A stretch of 64,000 nucleotides of DNA, taken from positions 62,001 through 126,000 of the forward strand of contig JANQNU010000064.1 in NCBI GenBank assembly GCA_028279405.1, read 5' to 3'. Of this stretch, positions 63,744 through 64,000 are shown one piece after another. The notes beneath the pieces are model-generated. The model was given only the letters and a program-made list of their open reading frames with translations. It ran no database searches and was not told where the DNA came from. Within the stretch, counting starts at the first letter, position 1. The number at the start of each line of letters is the position of its first letter. The translations under genes and the position numbers were made by a program. The DNA comes from Phycisphaerae bacterium (GTDB lineage Bacteria > Planctomycetota > Phycisphaerae > UBA1845 > Fen-1342).

Positions 63744-64000
63744 CGCAAGAAGCGGGACGCCACGATCACAAGTGCGGGCGTGTGGCGATGGTGGCCGTTG
63801 CTGTCGAGTGTGGGGCGGCCCTATTGCTTACGTTCGGGTTGCCGCCGACGACTGAGGCCGGGCCGGCTGATCCATCGTTCGAGACACGAACTGCGCGATT
63901 CGAGGGCATCGTCCAGCGCTTGATGCGCGATCTGAAGACACCGGGCCTTTCGGCGATCATCCTCAAGGACCAGCAGGTGGTCTGGGAAAAAGCATGGGGT
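63734..64000 (+). CDS. Serine hydrolase (beta-lactamase family), cut by window edge
   Basis: The ATG at 63734 overlaps the DUF1989 gene by 10 bases, and the frame is open to the last base (89 residues). After a hydrophobic segment (VAMVAVAVECGAALLLTFGL) comes FEGIVQRLMRDLKTPGLSAI followed by ILKDQQVVWEKAWG, which is the typical opening of class C beta-lactamase/penicillin-binding-like serine hydrolases. The catalytic SxxK lies beyond the window. It is probably exported and coupled to DUF1989. Confidence 0.65.
   Translation, partial: MQVTQEAGRHDHKCGRVAMVAVAVECGAALLLTFGLPPTTEAGPADPSFETRTARFEGIVQRLMRDLKTPGLSAIILKDQQVVWEKAWG

Noticed and set aside
1-64000. CRISPR arrays, insertion sequences, rRNA genes
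   Set aside because: No regularly spaced direct repeats with spacers, no transposase frame and no rRNA-like sequence were seen on either strand.

Overview
The window reads as a chromosome segment of a planctomycete, probably close to the Phycisphaerae. The support is: many secreted proteins ending in a PEP-CTERM sorting tail (Pro-Glu-Pro, hydrophobic stretch, RRR); type I dockerin pairs on several exported proteins; short zinc-ribbon membrane proteins; an ECF sigma factor paired with a Ser/Thr kinase carrying TPR repeats; and large surface proteins with thrombospondin-3, FG-GAP and cadherin repeats. No taxonomic marker such as rRNA is present, so this is inference.

Layout. 1-3604: zinc-ribbon membrane proteins and a HAF-repeat PEP-CTERM protein. 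About 3605-11005: a compact element ending in a tRNA-Lys gene. It holds a P27-type terminase small subunit, an uncharacterised HTH protein, a cluster of TTGTTC/GAAC operator-like repeats, two small HTH proteins (one AlpA-like), a primase-helicase and a tyrosine integrase. No capsid, portal, tail or large-terminase gene is present, which is the gene set of a phage satellite. 11193-20768: chromosomal housekeeping genes (class V aminotransferase, subtilisin-like protease, DinB-like protein, ABC-F ATPase, M28 peptidase, PTS IIA protein). 20842-about 24940: a second element in tRNA-Val with a paralogous integrase and a primase/ATPase gene broken by two frameshifts. 25149-32758: a 2167-residue RHS/YD-repeat protein with an embedded dockerin and a variable C-terminal domain, followed by two overlapping small genes (candidate immunity genes). 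32842-36470: ECF sigma factor and TPR kinase. 36906-45400: PEP-CTERM and dockerin proteins, including an 1857-residue multidomain surface protein. 45799-49833: an esterase-like lipoprotein, a CxCxxC protein and a CobW/COG0523 metallochaperone. 49940-54194: four PEP-CTERM proteins. 54517-60982: five tightly coupled genes (Fur-family regulator, DUF58, transglutaminase-like, MoxR ATPase, permease). 61372-64000: a MerC-domain protein, a small conserved protein, a DUF1989 protein and the start of a serine hydrolase.

How the parts may work together. The CobW protein, the Fur-family regulator, the MerC protein and the permease suggest metal (probably zinc) homeostasis. Matching TGCAAATGCA-type palindromes lie in front of the Fur operon and in front of the HAF PEP-CTERM gene at 53091-54194, so they may form one regulon. 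Both integrases run into their tRNA attachment genes, and their last codons are the antisense of the tRNA. No exosortase gene lies in the window, so the PEP-CTERM proteins must be processed by one encoded elsewhere.
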